64,000 bases of DNA. Origin: Massilia sp. YIM B02443. GTDB lineage: Bacteria; Pseudomonadota; Gammaproteobacteria; Burkholderiales; Burkholderiaceae_D. The notes beneath the pieces were generated by a model. It was not told the origin of the DNA. It worked only from the letters and a program-made list of their open reading frames with translations, and did not search any database. Location: assembly GCF_030411955.1 (NCBI RefSeq), contig NZ_JASNRA010000017.1:1-64000 (forward strand), in the 5' to 3' direction. Below are positions 16,864-28,409 of this stretch, one piece after another (within the stretch, counting starts at the first letter, position 1; every line of letters starts with the position of its first letter). The position numbers and the translations under genes were made by a program.

Positions 16864-17480
16864 GGGACGCTACCGCCACCGCAGCCGCGGCGCCGGCCAT
16901 CGACCTGGCCGCGGCGCTGGAACGGGTGATGGGCGAGCGCGCACTGCTGCAGCGCGTGCTGGCGCGCTTCGCCGCCGACTACCGTGACGTCGGCGCGCGC
17001 CTGCGCGCGGCGCTTGCCACGCAGGACGCCGGGCTGGCGCAGCGCATTGCACACACCCTCAAGGGCGCTTCGGCGATGATTGACGCCGAGCCGCTGCGCC
17101 GGCGTGCGCTGGCGCTGGAACTGGCGCTCAAGGAAGGTAACGCGATTGACGCGGCGCTGCCGGCGCTGGTCGATGCGCTGGACGCCGAGCTGGCGCGGGT
17201 GCTGCGCCAGGTCGAGGCCATGCTGGCTGCGCCGGAGGCGGCGTTTGCGGCGGCGGCAACAGCGGAGCCGATCCCGGACCAGGAACTGGCGCGGCTGCGC
17301 GCCATGCTCGATATCGGCGACGGCCGCGCGCCCGACGTGGTGCGCCAATGGCGTGCCGGCCTGGAAGCAGCGCTCGGCCGGGAACGCATGCGCAGCTTCG
17401 ACGCAGCGATCGAACGCTTCGATTTCGAACGCGCCCTGGCGCTGCTGGAACAACTGGAAGAAAACGCTTCCGGCGGCTAA
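16860..17480 (+). CDS. Stand-alone Hpt (histidine phosphotransfer) protein
   Basis: 206 residues. Residues 20-115 form an Hpt four-helix bundle with the phospho-accepting His in RIAHTLKGASAMI (about residue 63). The last 70 residues (LRAMLDIGDGRAPDVVRQWR to DFERALALLEQLEE) resemble the small C-terminal extension seen after Hpt modules of hybrid histidine kinases. It begins with GTG overlapping the preceding TGA by three bases, so it is coupled to the CAP lipoprotein gene. No sensor kinase or response regulator is in the window. It looks like the detached tail of a hybrid kinase, or an independent phosphotransfer protein. Confidence 0.78.
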   Translation: MRDATATAAAAPAIDLAAALERVMGERALLQRVLARFAADYRDVGARLRAALATQDAGLAQRIAHTLKGASAMIDAEPLRRRALALELALKEGNAIDAALPALVDALDAELARVLRQVEAMLAAPEAAFAAAATAEPIPDQELARLRAMLDIGDGRAPDVVRQWRAGLEAALGRERMRSFDAAIERFDFERALALLEQLEENASGG

Positions 17481-17518
17481 CCGGGCCGGCGCATCGGCCG
17501 CCGGTCGGCGGCAGGATT

Positions 17519-17734
17519 TCAGCGTGTAAACTCGGCTTCTTCGTCGAACGAATCGGCGCACGGCTTGCCGCAGAAGCGCCGCACGCTGTCGAGCGGTTTT
17601 TCGCAGTACCAGCACGATCCTTTGGCCGGCAGGCTGGCGCGCGTCGGCGTGCCGCTGGCACTCGCCGCGACGGCGGCTGGGGGCCGCTCGACGGGCAGAG
17701 CGCTGTCCGGAAAACTGTCGTGTGTCGTTTCCAA
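17519..17734 (-). CDS. Small zinc-ribbon-like protein
   Basis: 71 residues. The first 35 are low-complexity (Ala, Ser, Pro). The C-terminal half carries four cysteines as CWYC and CGKPC with DSVRRF between, a compact Zn-ribbon arrangement, and an acidic end. It resembles small hypothetical proteins of Oxalobacteraceae with the same layout. The function is unknown, possibly nucleic-acid or protein binding. It is convergent with the Hpt gene. The next 268 bases to the left end of the DUF1439 gene (17735-18002) hold no gene I can support. Confidence 0.6.
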   Translation of the reverse strand: METTHDSFPDSALPVERPPAAVAASASGTPTRASLPAKGSCWYCEKPLDSVRRFCGKPCADSFDEEAEFTR

Positions 17735-18002
17735 GTTCCACCCCCTAACACGGCTGCCTGAAGTTTCCTAAGGTCAAAGGAAAGATTACTTCAGCGGAAC
17801 TCCGTGTGCATGAGAAAGCGCAAGCCAGACTGCAACAAGCTTGCCGTCGTGGCGATTCGATGCATGCCAGTGTGCGCTCAATGCCATGGTCATGCAATCC
17901 CTCATCTAGCCGGATCGACAGATTGGCACATGCTCGCAACAACTATCCACACGCCTGCTGTGCAGCGCACAAAATGTAGCACGTGTATAGCCGGCGGCAC
18001 GT

Positions 18003-18578
18003 TCACTTGGCCGGTTCGAGCGACACCAGCAGGCCTGTGCGCGTGGTCTGGATGCGGGTCGGCACGAACTGCACGCCGGCGTAGCGCAGGTCGTTCTGGT
18101 CGAAGGTGTACACCGGCAGGTCGCGCGCCACGCTGTCGATCAGGCCATTGGCGACACTGGTCAGGCGGCGCTCGGCTTCCGGGTTGCCAAGCTGCAGGCG
18201 CTCGACGCGCGGTTCGGCCATCATGACGGCGGCGCGGCCCGGGTCGACGTACAGGCGTCCCGAGAACGCCACGCTGCCGGTCCAGGCGCGCGCGAACGGC
18301 GGCGCCACCGAGGCATCGACGTTCAGCGCCACCCGGTCCTGCTCCGGCTGCAGCGCCAGTTGCGGCCTGGTGAGCTGGACGTCGAACAGTTCGAGCAGAC
18401 GCTCGTTGATCGGGAAGCGCCGGTCCAGGCCCGCCTGCAGCTTGTGCAGCGGGATCTCGACCTGGCGCGGGCCGATCAGGCTGGAGCAGGAAGCCAGCAG
18501 GCTGGCGCCGATGACGACGGCGCCCAGGGTGAGCAGCTTGCGCCGGGCGCCGGTTGGGGTATGAGTGAGCTTATTCAT
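18003..18578 (-). CDS. DUF1439 lipoprotein (YceB-like)
   Basis: 191 residues with a Tat/Sec-type signal (GARRKLLTLGAVV) and the lipobox LLASC (Cys about residue 31). The mature part is the DUF1439/YceB fold: EIPLHKLQAGLDRRFPI, LALQPEQDRVALNVDASV, FSGRLYVDP, and a C-terminal KPTRIQTTRTGLLV-like strand. Family members are predicted periplasmic lipid- or ligand-binding lipoproteins with no firm role. It lies 41 bases beyond the mnmE stop on the same strand and may be read through from it. Confidence 0.82.
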   Translation of the reverse strand: MNKLTHTPTGARRKLLTLGAVVIGASLLASCSSLIGPRQVEIPLHKLQAGLDRRFPINERLLELFDVQLTRPQLALQPEQDRVALNVDASVAPPFARAWTGSVAFSGRLYVDPGRAAVMMAEPRVERLQLGNPEAERRLTSVANGLIDSVARDLPVYTFDQNDLRYAGVQFVPTRIQTTRTGLLVSLEPAK

Positions 18579-18619
18579 ATCCCAAGCCTAGCACGAGCCG
18601 GACCGCTGCCGCGTTGCGC

Positions 18620-20002
18620 TTACTTCCCGATACAGAAGCGGCTGAAGATCACGCCCAGCAGGTCGTCCGGCGTGAATTGGCCCGTAATGCTCGACAGCTG
18701 GTCCTGCGCCAGGCGCAGTTCTTCGGCGAACAGGTCGAGCGACTGGTCGTCCTGGGCCGCGTGGCGGCCGGCCATGTCGAGGTGCTCGCGCGCGGCGCGC
18801 AGCGCGATCAGGTGGCGTTCGCGCGCCAGGTACAGCGACTCGCCGGTCTGCTGCCAGCCGGCGATGCGCAGCAGTTCGGCGCGCAGCAGGTCGATGCCGA
18901 GGCCCTCGTTGGCCGACAGGTAAAGATGAACAGCGTCGGCACTCTCGTCCTTCGAGGGCTTGTGGCCCGACAGGTCGATCTTGTTCCAGATCCGCACCAC
19001 CGGCACCCCGGCCGGGAAAGCGGCGACGATCGCTTCGTCGGCCGCGCTCGGGCCCAGGTTGGCGTCCAGCAGGTGCAAGATCACGTCGGCCTTGCCGACC
19101 TCGCCCCAGGTGCGCTCGATGCCGATGCGCTCGACCACATCGACGCCTTCGTCGTCCGCCGGGCGGATACCGGCGGTGTCGATGATGTTCAGCGGGATGC
19201 CTTCGATCTGGATCGTCTCGCTCACCTTGTCGCGCGTGGTGCCGGCGATCGGCGTCACGATCGCCACCTCGCTGCCGGCCAGCGCGTTCAGGAGTGAGGA
19301 CTTGCCCACGTTGGGCTGCCCCACCAGCACCACGTTCAGGCCTTCGCGCAGCAGCGCGCCTTGCGCCGCCTGGCGGAATACGTTCTCGAGCGCCTCGACG
19401 ATGCCGGCCAGCTGGCCGCGCGCGTTGGATTTTTCCAGGAAGTCGATTTCTTCTTCCGGGAAGTCGAGCGTGGCTTCGACCAGCATGCGCAGGTTGATGG
19501 TCTGGTCGACCAGCTTGTGCACCACTTGCGAGAAGGCGCCGGACAGCGACTGCGACGCCGATCTGGCGGCCGCTTCGGTGGAAGCGTCGATCAGGTCGGC
19601 CACCGCCTCGGCCTGGGCCAGGTCGAGCTTGTCGTTGAGGAAGGCGCGGCGCGTGAATTCGCCCGGTTCGGCCAGGCGCAGGCCGGATGTGGCGCCCGCC
19701 TCCAGCACGCGGCCAAGGAGCATCTGCAGCACCACCGGGCCGCCGTGGCCCTGTAGTTCGAGCACGTCTTCGCCGGTGTACGAGTGCGGTCCCTTGAAGT
19801 ACAGGGCCAGGCCTTCGTCGATGGTGTCGCCATTGGCCGCCTTGAACGGGATGTAGGTGGCGTGGCGCGGCGCCAGCGTCACGCCGGGGAACAGCGCGTC
19901 GATCAGGGCGCCCAGCGACTTGCCGGAAGCGCGCACGACGCCGATGCCGCCGCGCCCCGGGGCGGTGGCGATGGCGGCGATGGGGGAGGTGTCGAGTTTC
20001 AT
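18620..20002 (-). CDS. mnmE: tRNA uridine-5-carboxymethylaminomethyl GTPase MnmE
   Basis: 460 residues, the usual length. The N-terminal tetrahydrofolate-binding domain begins [20 protein letters not shown]. The G domain has G1 [13 protein letters not shown] (about residue 228), G2 GTTRD, G3 DTAGIR and G4 NKID. The C-terminus ends in the conserved CIGK, whose Cys is essential in the family. With MnmG it modifies U34 of several tRNAs. It is the distal gene of the rpmH-rnpA-yidD-yidC-mnmE block that marks proteobacterial origins. A repeat pair and the yidC terminator separate it from yidC. Confidence 0.96.
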   Translation of the reverse strand: MKLDTSPIAAIATAPGRGGIGVVRASGKSLGALIDALFPGVTLAPRHATYIPFKAANGDTIDEGLALYFKGPHSYTGEDVLELQGHGGPVVLQMLLGRVLEAGATSGLRLAEPGEFTRRAFLNDKLDLAQAEAVADLIDASTEAAARSASQSLSGAFSQVVHKLVDQTINLRMLVEATLDFPEEEIDFLEKSNARGQLAGIVEALENVFRQAAQGALLREGLNVVLVGQPNVGKSSLLNALAGSEVAIVTPIAGTTRDKVSETIQIEGIPLNIIDTAGIRPADDEGVDVVERIGIERTWGEVGKADVILHLLDANLGPSAADEAIVAAFPAGVPVVRIWNKIDLSGHKPSKDESADAVHLYLSANEGLGIDLLRAELLRIAGWQQTGESLYLARERHLIALRAAREHLDMAGRHAAQDDQSLDLFAEELRLAQDQLSSITGQFTPDDLLGVIFSRFCIGK

Positions 20003-20069
20003 GGGGTGGATTGTAAGGGAATACGGGGGTGCGGGTGGGTGCGGGGGGGGTACGGGTTTGCGGGCAGAC

Positions 20070-20175
20070 TTGGATTCCCGCCTGCGCGGGAATGACGGTC
20101 TTTAAGGAGCTGGCCACAATACTTTCCGTAGTCCGCTTCTTATGCACGTCATCCCCGCGCAGGCGGGGATCCAAG
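20070..20175. repeat. REP-like inverted repeat pair
   Basis: TTGGATTCCCGCCTGCGCGG (continuing to GAATGACG at 20097) is itself a hairpin around ATTCCCGC/GCGGGAAT. An inverted near-copy, CGTCATCCCCGCGCAGGCGG and on to ATCCAAG, occupies 20147-20175. The two units face each other across 49 bases between mnmE and yidC. The same arrangement recurs at 44926-45030. Confidence 0.8.
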
Positions 20176-20208
20176 TCCGCCGCGCACCACCAACACCGAA
20201 CCACAAAC

Positions 20209-20233
20209 AAAAAACCCGCGCACAAGGCGCGGG
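20209..20233 (-). terminator. Rho-independent terminator of yidC
   Basis: The stem CCCGCGC (20215-20221) with GCGCGGG (20227-20233) has a five-base loop. On the minus strand it is followed by six T residues (complement of 20209-20214). It lies 23 bases past the yidC stop. Confidence 0.85.
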
Positions 20234-20256
20234 CTTTTCACAAGCAACGGCAAGAA

Positions 20257-21933
20257 TTACTTCGCCGCGCCGGTCTCGAATTTGCGGGTGATCACCCACT
20301 GCTGCGCGATCGACAGGATGTTGTTGACCACCCAGTACAGCACCAGGCCGGACGGGAAGAAGAAGAACACCACCGAGAACGCGATCGGCATGAACAGCAT
20401 CATCTTGGCCTGCACCGGGTCGGTCGGCTGCGGATTGAGCTTGGTCGTGATGTACATCGACACCGCGTAGATCACCGGCAGGATGTAGTACGGGTCGGGC
20501 TGGGTCAGGTCCTGGATCCAGCCGATCCACGGCGCGCCGCGCATCTCGACCGAGGCCTGCAGCACCCAGTACAGGGCGAAGAACACCGGCATCTGCACCA
20601 GGATCGGCAGGCAGCCGCCCAGCGGGTTGATCTTCTCGGTCTTGTACAGCTCCATGGTGGCCTGCTGCATCTTGGCCGGGTCGTTCTTGAAGCGCTCGCG
20701 GATCGCCTGCATCTTCGGCGTCACCACGCGCATCTTGGCCATGCTGCGATAACCGGCCGCCGACAGCGGGAAGAACAGCAGCTTGATCAGGATGGTCAGG
20801 ACCACGATGGTCCAGCCCCAGTTGCCCAGCATTGCGTGCAGGTGGTCCATCACCCAGAAGATCGGCTTGGCGATCACGGTCAGCATGCCGTAGTCCTTGA
20901 CCAGTTCCAGGCCCGGAGTGATGGTTTCCAGGATCTTCTCTTCCTGCGGCCCCGAATACAGGCGGGTGTCGCTCGAGACGGTCGCGCCCGGGGCCACGGT
21001 GCCCAGCGACTGCACGGTGCCGATCGCATACAGGTTGTTGGCGATCTTCTTGGTGAAGATGTCGCGCGGCGCCTTGTCGGCCGGGATGAAGGCCGAGACG
21101 AAGAAGTGCTGCGAGATCGCGATCCAGCCGTTGTCGGCCTTGGTCGAGTGGTCGGCCTTGCCCTTTTCGATTTCCTCGAAGGTCAGCTTCTGGTACTTGT
21201 CGGCGTCGGTGTACAGGGTCGGGCCGGTGTAGCTCGACATGAACCACGAATCGTTGGCCGGCTTGTTGCCGTCGTGCTGCAGCTGCAGGTACAGCGACGG
21301 ATTGACCGGTGCACCGCTCAGGTTGGTCACTTCGTGACGCACGCCGATCAGGTAGTCGCCCTTGCGGAAGGTGAGGGTCTTGGTCAGGCGCACGCCGCCC
21401 TGCTCCGCGTCCATCACCACCTGCACCACGCCGTTGCTGTCCAGCGTGCGCGAGCCCGGACGGACGGTGAATGGCGTCGTGTGGTTCGGCAGCACGCCGG
21501 CGGCGCTGGTGCCGATCAGGCCGGTCTGGCCGAGGTAGACGTTCGGGCCGCCGACGTTGAACAGGACCTGGTTCTTGGTCTTGTCGAAGTGGTCGTCATA
21601 CTTGAGCAGCTCGAGGCGCTTGATGACGCCGCCGACGCTGTCGATGTCGACTTTCACCACGTCGGTGGTGACGGTGATGGTCTGGCTGACCGGTGCGGCC
21701 GGCGCGCCGGGAACGGCGGCGGCGCTGGCGCCAGGCGTGCCCGGCACGGCGGTGCTGCCCGGCTGGGCGGCGGCCGGCACGTCGGACGGCTTGGTCTGCT
21801 GCTGGGCGACCTTGGCCGGCGGCTGGTTCGAGAACAGCGACTGCTTGCCGTTGGCCACCATCCAGTTGTTCCACAGAACAATCAGGGAAATGGCGAACAC
21901 GATCCACAGGACAGTACGTTTATTGAATTCCAT
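20257..21933 (-). CDS. yidC: Membrane protein insertase YidC
   Basis: 558 residues. The N-terminal anchor MEFNKRTVLWIVFAISLIVL is followed by an Ala/Pro-rich linker, the large periplasmic P1 domain (about 70-350), and the conserved insertase core with the hydrophilic-groove Arg in KLLFFPLSAAGYRSMAKMR, PILVQMPVFFALYWVL and the final helices. It inserts membrane proteins alone or with SecYEG. The start at 21933 is where the family N-terminus begins; the open frame extends further upstream into yidD. It belongs to the origin-proximal minus-strand operon, nine bases after yidD. Confidence 0.97.
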   Translation of the reverse strand: MEFNKRTVLWIVFAISLIVLWNNWMVANGKQSLFSNQPPAKVAQQQTKPSDVPAAAQPGSTAVPGTPGASAAAVPGAPAAPVSQTITVTTDVVKVDIDSVGGVIKRLELLKYDDHFDKTKNQVLFNVGGPNVYLGQTGLIGTSAAGVLPNHTTPFTVRPGSRTLDSNGVVQVVMDAEQGGVRLTKTLTFRKGDYLIGVRHEVTNLSGAPVNPSLYLQLQHDGNKPANDSWFMSSYTGPTLYTDADKYQKLTFEEIEKGKADHSTKADNGWIAISQHFFVSAFIPADKAPRDIFTKKIANNLYAIGTVQSLGTVAPGATVSSDTRLYSGPQEEKILETITPGLELVKDYGMLTVIAKPIFWVMDHLHAMLGNWGWTIVVLTILIKLLFFPLSAAGYRSMAKMRVVTPKMQAIRERFKNDPAKMQQATMELYKTEKINPLGGCLPILVQMPVFFALYWVLQASVEMRGAPWIGWIQDLTQPDPYYILPVIYAVSMYITTKLNPQPTDPVQAKMMLFMPIAFSVVFFFFPSGLVLYWVVNNILSIAQQWVITRKFETGAAK

Positions 21934-21941
21934 TGGAGTCT

Positions 21942-22217
21942 TCAGGAGTGGTTGCAACCGCAAGCGGCTGGTGGGGATTCCTTGGCGCTTTCCGGGCTGC
22001 CTGCGGCTGGCGGGACCGGGTCCAGGCCGCCCGGATGCCACGGGTGGCAGCGGCCCAGGCGGCGCGCGGTGAGGAGCGAACCGCGTGCGGCGCCATGGAC
22101 GCGCAGCGCTTCGATCGCATAATTGGAACAGCTGGGGTAGAACCGGCAACGCGGTCCCAGCATCGGAGACAGCAGCAGCTGGTAGCCGCGAAGCAACCAG
22201 ATCAGCAGCTTGTTCAT
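21942..22217 (-). CDS. yidD: Membrane protein insertion efficiency factor YidD
   Basis: 91 residues. The conserved haemolysin-like DUF37 sequence is complete: [35 protein letters not shown] and [15 protein letters not shown]. It is a small amphipathic inner-membrane-associated protein that assists YidC. Its ATG overlaps the rnpA stop by four bases, and yidC follows nine bases later, the usual order. Confidence 0.95.
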   Translation of the reverse strand: MNKLLIWLLRGYQLLLSPMLGPRCRFYPSCSNYAIEALRVHGAARGSLLTARRLGRCHPWHPGGLDPVPPAAGSPESAKESPPAACGCNHS

Positions 22218-22609
22218 GATGACGCCGGCGCCGCGGTACGCGGTTTTTGCGAGGCGAACAGGCGCGCCAGCTCGACGCGCAGCTCTGCCTTCAGGGCGCG
22301 CGTGGTGGCCGGGCCGGCCTTGGTATTGACCGGGCGCGACAGGCGCACGATGCAATCGACGGCCTGCAGGCGGCTGGTGCGGAACAGTTCGCGCGTGATG
22401 CGCTTGATCGTGTTGCGCGTGACCGCGCGCGGCGCGAAGCGCTTGGCCGCAACGACGCCCAGCCGCGCATGCGGCAGGGAATTCGGTCGCGTGTAGAGCA
22501 CGAAATGCGCCGACTTTTGCGCCGGCCGCAAACGAAAAACGGATGAAAATTCATCCGTTTTAACGATGCGCCGAACGCGCGCGAAGTCGTGCGAACCTTC
22601 GCCTGTCAT
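22214..22609 (-). CDS. rnpA: Ribonuclease P protein component
   Basis: 131 residues of basic character. The RNR-type motif [17 protein letters not shown] forms the RNA-binding helix, and [13 protein letters not shown] is typical of the N-terminus. It assists the RNase P RNA in tRNA 5' maturation. It lies 33 bases downstream of rpmH and is presumably cotranscribed. The last 20 residues are Ala/Pro-rich and non-conserved. Confidence 0.95.
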   Translation of the reverse strand: MTGEGSHDFARVRRIVKTDEFSSVFRLRPAQKSAHFVLYTRPNSLPHARLGVVAAKRFAPRAVTRNTIKRITRELFRTSRLQAVDCIVRLSRPVNTKAGPATTRALKAELRVELARLFASQKPRTAAPASS

Positions 22610-22642
22610 GCCGACCGCGTCAATGGTGCGGGCGCGGTCGTC

Positions 22643-22780
22643 TTAGACGACTGCCAGACGCTTGCGGCCCTTGGCGCGGCGAGCGTTCAGGACTTGACGG
22701 CCACCACGGGTAGCCATACGTGCGCGGAAGCCGTGCGTGCGCTTGCGACGGACGACGGAAGGTTGGTAAGTACGTTTCAT
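22643..22780 (-). CDS. rpmH: 50S ribosomal protein L34
   Basis: 45 residues beginning [20 protein letters not shown], almost the family consensus, with [16 protein letters not shown] at the C-terminus. It is the first gene of the minus-strand origin operon. The start at 22780 is fixed by the conserved MKRTYQPS; the frame stays open upstream to 22930 without similarity. Confidence 0.98.
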   Translation of the reverse strand: MKRTYQPSVVRRKRTHGFRARMATRGGRQVLNARRAKGRKRLAVV

Positions 22781-23137
22781 GGTGGTCTCGCTTAAAGCAA
22801 AATAAAGTGCAAAATCGGGTCTGACGTCTTTGTCAGATTCGGCGCCAATGACAGTTTCGCAGAAGGTTAAGCCAGCGTCACGCCACAGCAAGTCTCTTGT
22901 CGCCCGATCACCAGCCGCCGTAAAAATCACGGCATGAGATGGCGCACGGACGGGGAACCCTGAATTAGACCCTAGTTCGCATCACGCTGTCAAGAAAGCT
23001 GTTGTTTGACGGATGAGCATCCGGAGGCTTGGCAGGCTGGCAAGAACGCGGACTTTCGGTGGAAAATATGTGAGTCGCCTGTGGATAACTTGGGCCGAGA
23101 CAGGTAAAATAGCGTGTTACGTATCAATTAGCGAAGT
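22781..23137. other. rpmH-dnaA intergenic region: dnaA promoter and candidate oriC
   Basis: A 357-base divergent gap, normally the origin region in betaproteobacteria. One consensus DnaA box, TGTGGATAA, lies at 23080-23088. It overlaps the -35 position of a plausible dnaA promoter whose -10 would be TAAAAT at 23105-23110, consistent with DnaA autoregulation. I could find no second perfect DnaA box and no pronounced AT-rich unwinding stretch, so the functional origin may be here with degenerate boxes or elsewhere. The rpmH promoter should be in the left part on the minus strand but is not obvious. Confidence 0.55.
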
Positions 23138-24553
23138 ATGGAAAACTTTTGGCAGACCGCATCCGCGCAGCTGGAGCTCGAGCTGACGCCCCAGCAGTAC
23201 AGCGCGTGGATCAAACCGCTGGTCGCCCTCGACTACGAAGACGGCAAGCTGCGCATCGCCGCGCCCAACCGCTTCAAGCTCGACTGGGTCAAGACGCAGT
23301 TCGCCACCCGCATCACCGAGCTCGCCGCCCAGTACTGGGAAGCGCCGGTCGAGGTGCAGTTCGTGCTCGACCCGAAGACCAATCCGTCGCGTAAACCCGC
23401 GGGCGCTGCCGCGACCACGTCCACCGTGGACTTCGACGCGCCGCGCCCTGCCCCCGGCCAGGAAGCCCCGGGCATGCCAAGCGCGCCGAGCCCGACCCAG
23501 AACCTGAACATCGCCAACTCGCCCAAGCGCGAGCAGAGCCGCATCAACACCGAGCTGACCTTCGACAGCTTCGTCACCGGTAAGGCCAACCAGCTGGCGC
23601 GCGCCGCCGCGATCCAGGTCGCCAACAACCCGGGCGTGTCGTACAACCCGCTGTTCTTCTACGGCGGCGTCGGCCTGGGTAAGACCCACCTGATCCATGC
23701 GATCGGCAACCAGGTGATGGCCGACCAGCCGGGCGCGCGCATCCGCTACATCCACGCCGAGCAGTACGTGCGCGACGTCGTCACCGCCTATCAGAGAAAA
23801 GGCTTCGACGATTTCAAGCACTATTACCACTCGCTCGACATGCTGCTGATCGACGATATTCAATTCTTCGGTGGCAAGAGCCGCACGCAGGAAGAGTTCT
23901 TCTATGCGTTCGAGGCGCTGATCGCGGCCAAGAAGCAGATCATCATTACGTCGGATACCTATCCGAAAGAGATCACGGGCATGGACGACCGCCTGATCTC
24001 GCGCTTCGACTCCGGCCTGACGGTGGCGATCGAGCCGCCGGAACTGGAAATGCGGGTGGCGATTCTGTTGAAGAAAGCCCAGTCCGAGGACGTGACCCTG
24101 TCCGACGACGTCGCCTTCTTCGTGGCCAAGCACCTGCGCTCGAACGTGCGCGAACTGGAAGGCGCGCTGCGCAAGATCCTGGCCTACTCGCGTTTCCACG
24201 GCAAGGACATCACCATCGACGTGGTGAAGGAAGCCCTCAAGGATCTGCTCTCGGTGCAGAACCGCCAGATTTCTGTGGAAAACATCCAGAAGACGGTGGC
24301 CGACTTCTTCAATATCAAGGTGGCGGACATGTATTCCAAGCGCCGCCCGGCCAACATCGCCCGTCCGCGCCAGATCGCCATGTACCTGGCGAAAGAGCTG
24401 ACCCAGAAGAGTCTGCCGGAAATCGGCGAACTGTTCGGTGGCCGCGACCACACCACCGTGCTGCACGCGGTGCGCAAGATCGCCGGCGACCGCCAGAAGA
24501 ATGCCGAGTGCAACCACGAGCTGCACGTGCTGGAACAGACGCTCAAGGGCTGA
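23138..24553 (+). CDS. dnaA: Chromosomal replication initiator DnaA
   Basis: 471 residues in the four-domain order. Domain I begins [21 protein letters not shown] Pro/Ala-rich domain II spans about 85-130. The AAA+ domain has Walker A GVGLGKTH (about 178) and Walker [10 protein letters not shown]. Domain IV has the DnaA signature [17 protein letters not shown], which binds DnaA boxes. It starts replication at oriC. A DnaA box overlaps its own promoter region. dnaN and gyrB follow on the same strand. Confidence 0.98.
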   Translation: MENFWQTASAQLELELTPQQYSAWIKPLVALDYEDGKLRIAAPNRFKLDWVKTQFATRITELAAQYWEAPVEVQFVLDPKTNPSRKPAGAAATTSTVDFDAPRPAPGQEAPGMPSAPSPTQNLNIANSPKREQSRINTELTFDSFVTGKANQLARAAAIQVANNPGVSYNPLFFYGGVGLGKTHLIHAIGNQVMADQPGARIRYIHAEQYVRDVVTAYQRKGFDDFKHYYHSLDMLLIDDIQFFGGKSRTQEEFFYAFEALIAAKKQIIITSDTYPKEITGMDDRLISRFDSGLTVAIEPPELEMRVAILLKKAQSEDVTLSDDVAFFVAKHLRSNVRELEGALRKILAYSRFHGKDITIDVVKEALKDLLSVQNRQISVENIQKTVADFFNIKVADMYSKRRPANIARPRQIAMYLAKELTQKSLPEIGELFGGRDHTTVLHAVRKIAGDRQKNAECNHELHVLEQTLKG

Positions 24554-24665
24554 GTTCCACTGCCTGGGAAGGGTTGATTGTGTTTTTCTCAGGCAATGGC
24601 AAAATATCGCATTAGCAACAAAAGCATTCGCAATAACCTAATCTCTAAACGACCTGAGGATAACT

Positions 24666-25772
24666 ATGCAATTGGTCAAATCCACCCGAGACACGCTTCT
24701 CCGGCCACTGCAGATCGTGAGCGGTATTGTCGAGCGTCGGCACACCATGCCGATTCTGGCCAATATCCTCATTCGCAAGAACGGCGAGAGCGTGTCTTTC
24801 CTGTCGACCGACACCGAAGTGCAGATCACCACGCACGCCAACATCGGTAGCGGCGACGACGTGACCGGCACCACCGTGGCCGCACGTAAACTGCTGGACA
24901 TCCTGCGCGCGCTGCCGGAATCGGGCGACGTCACCATGACGCTGCAGAACAAGCGCCTGGCCGTGCAGAGCGGCAAGTCGCGCTTCGCGCTGCAGACGCT
25001 GGCGGCCGAGGAATTCCCGACCGTGTCGGTGGCCGAGAGCCACAACGCATCCGTGACGCTGCCGCAAAAAACCCTGAAGCACCTGTTCAACATGGTGTAC
25101 TTCTCGATGGCCCAGCAGGACATCCGTTACTACCTGAACGGCCTGCTGCTGGTGCTGGACGGCAGCAACATCATCGCCGTGGCGACCGACGGCCACCGCC
25201 TGGCCTTCTGCCAAGTGGAAACCGAGCAGCAGTTCGAGCGTCAGGAAGTGATCATCCCGCGCAAGACCATCATCGAACTGCAGCGCCTGCTGGAAGAAAG
25301 CGACGAAACCGTGCGCCTGGACATCGCGGCCTCGCAGGTGAAACTGACCTTCGCCGACATCGAGCTGGTCTCGAAGCTGGTCGAGGGCAAGTTCCCTGAC
25401 TACACCCGTGTGATCCCGAAGGGTTACAAGAACGACTTCACGATCAGCCGCGAAGAACTGCTGCGTTCGCTGCAGCGCGCCGCGATCATGACCAGCGACA
25501 AGTTCAAGGGCGTGCGCTGCATCATCGAGCCGGGCGTCATGAAGATCAGCTCGACCAATGCCGACCAGGAAGAAGCGGTCGAAGAACTCGAGATCGACTA
25601 CGGCGGCGACGCGATCGACATCGGCTTCAACGTCACCTACCTGCTCGACGTGCTGAACAATCTGAAGTGCGACCAGGTGAACATTGCCCTGGGCGATTCG
25701 AATTCGTCGGCGCTGATTTCGATTCCCGACAATGGCGACTTCAAGTATGTCGTCATGCCGATGCGCATCTGA
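24666..25772 (+). CDS. dnaN: DNA polymerase III beta sliding clamp
   Basis: 368 residues, the standard length, made of three clamp domains. Recognisable segments are KSTRDTLLRPLQIVSGIVER at the N-terminus, LLVLDGSNIIAVATDGHRL in the middle and FKYVVMPMRI at the end, the last being the usual beta-clamp C-terminus. It forms the ring that tethers the replicative polymerase. The ATG is preceded by GAGGATAACT. It lies 112 bases after dnaA. Confidence 0.98.
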   Translation: MQLVKSTRDTLLRPLQIVSGIVERRHTMPILANILIRKNGESVSFLSTDTEVQITTHANIGSGDDVTGTTVAARKLLDILRALPESGDVTMTLQNKRLAVQSGKSRFALQTLAAEEFPTVSVAESHNASVTLPQKTLKHLFNMVYFSMAQQDIRYYLNGLLLVLDGSNIIAVATDGHRLAFCQVETEQQFERQEVIIPRKTIIELQRLLEESDETVRLDIAASQVKLTFADIELVSKLVEGKFPDYTRVIPKGYKNDFTISREELLRSLQRAAIMTSDKFKGVRCIIEPGVMKISSTNADQEEAVEELEIDYGGDAIDIGFNVTYLLDVLNNLKCDQVNIALGDSNSSALISIPDNGDFKYVVMPMRI

Positions 25773-25825
25773 CGCATCGCGCGGGCCGCTTCGGCGGCCC
25801 GCATGCATTTGCCTGAATTAGATAG

Positions 25826-28345
<2,520 letters not shown>

Positions 28346-28364
28346 TCGTCCTCCGCTTCAAATC

Positions 28365-28394
28365 AAAACGGCCTCTTCGTGAGGCCGTTTTTTA
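28365..28394 (+). terminator. Bidirectional terminator between gyrB and the MFS gene
   Basis: The stem AAAACGGCCTC (28365-28375) with GAGGCCGTTTT (28381-28391) has a five-base loop and is followed by T residues on the plus strand. A residues at its left also give a T-run on the minus strand. It serves gyrB and probably the convergent MFS gene. Confidence 0.9.
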
Positions 28395-28409
28395 TTGTTG
28401 TCTCTGCGT

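Noticed and set aside
17943..17951. CTATCCACA as a DnaA box
   Set aside because: It is a single mismatched copy, far from the origin block and with no neighbours.
20029..22122. Large plus-strand frame across yidC and yidD
   Set aside because: It is antisense to well-identified genes and has no recognisable domain.
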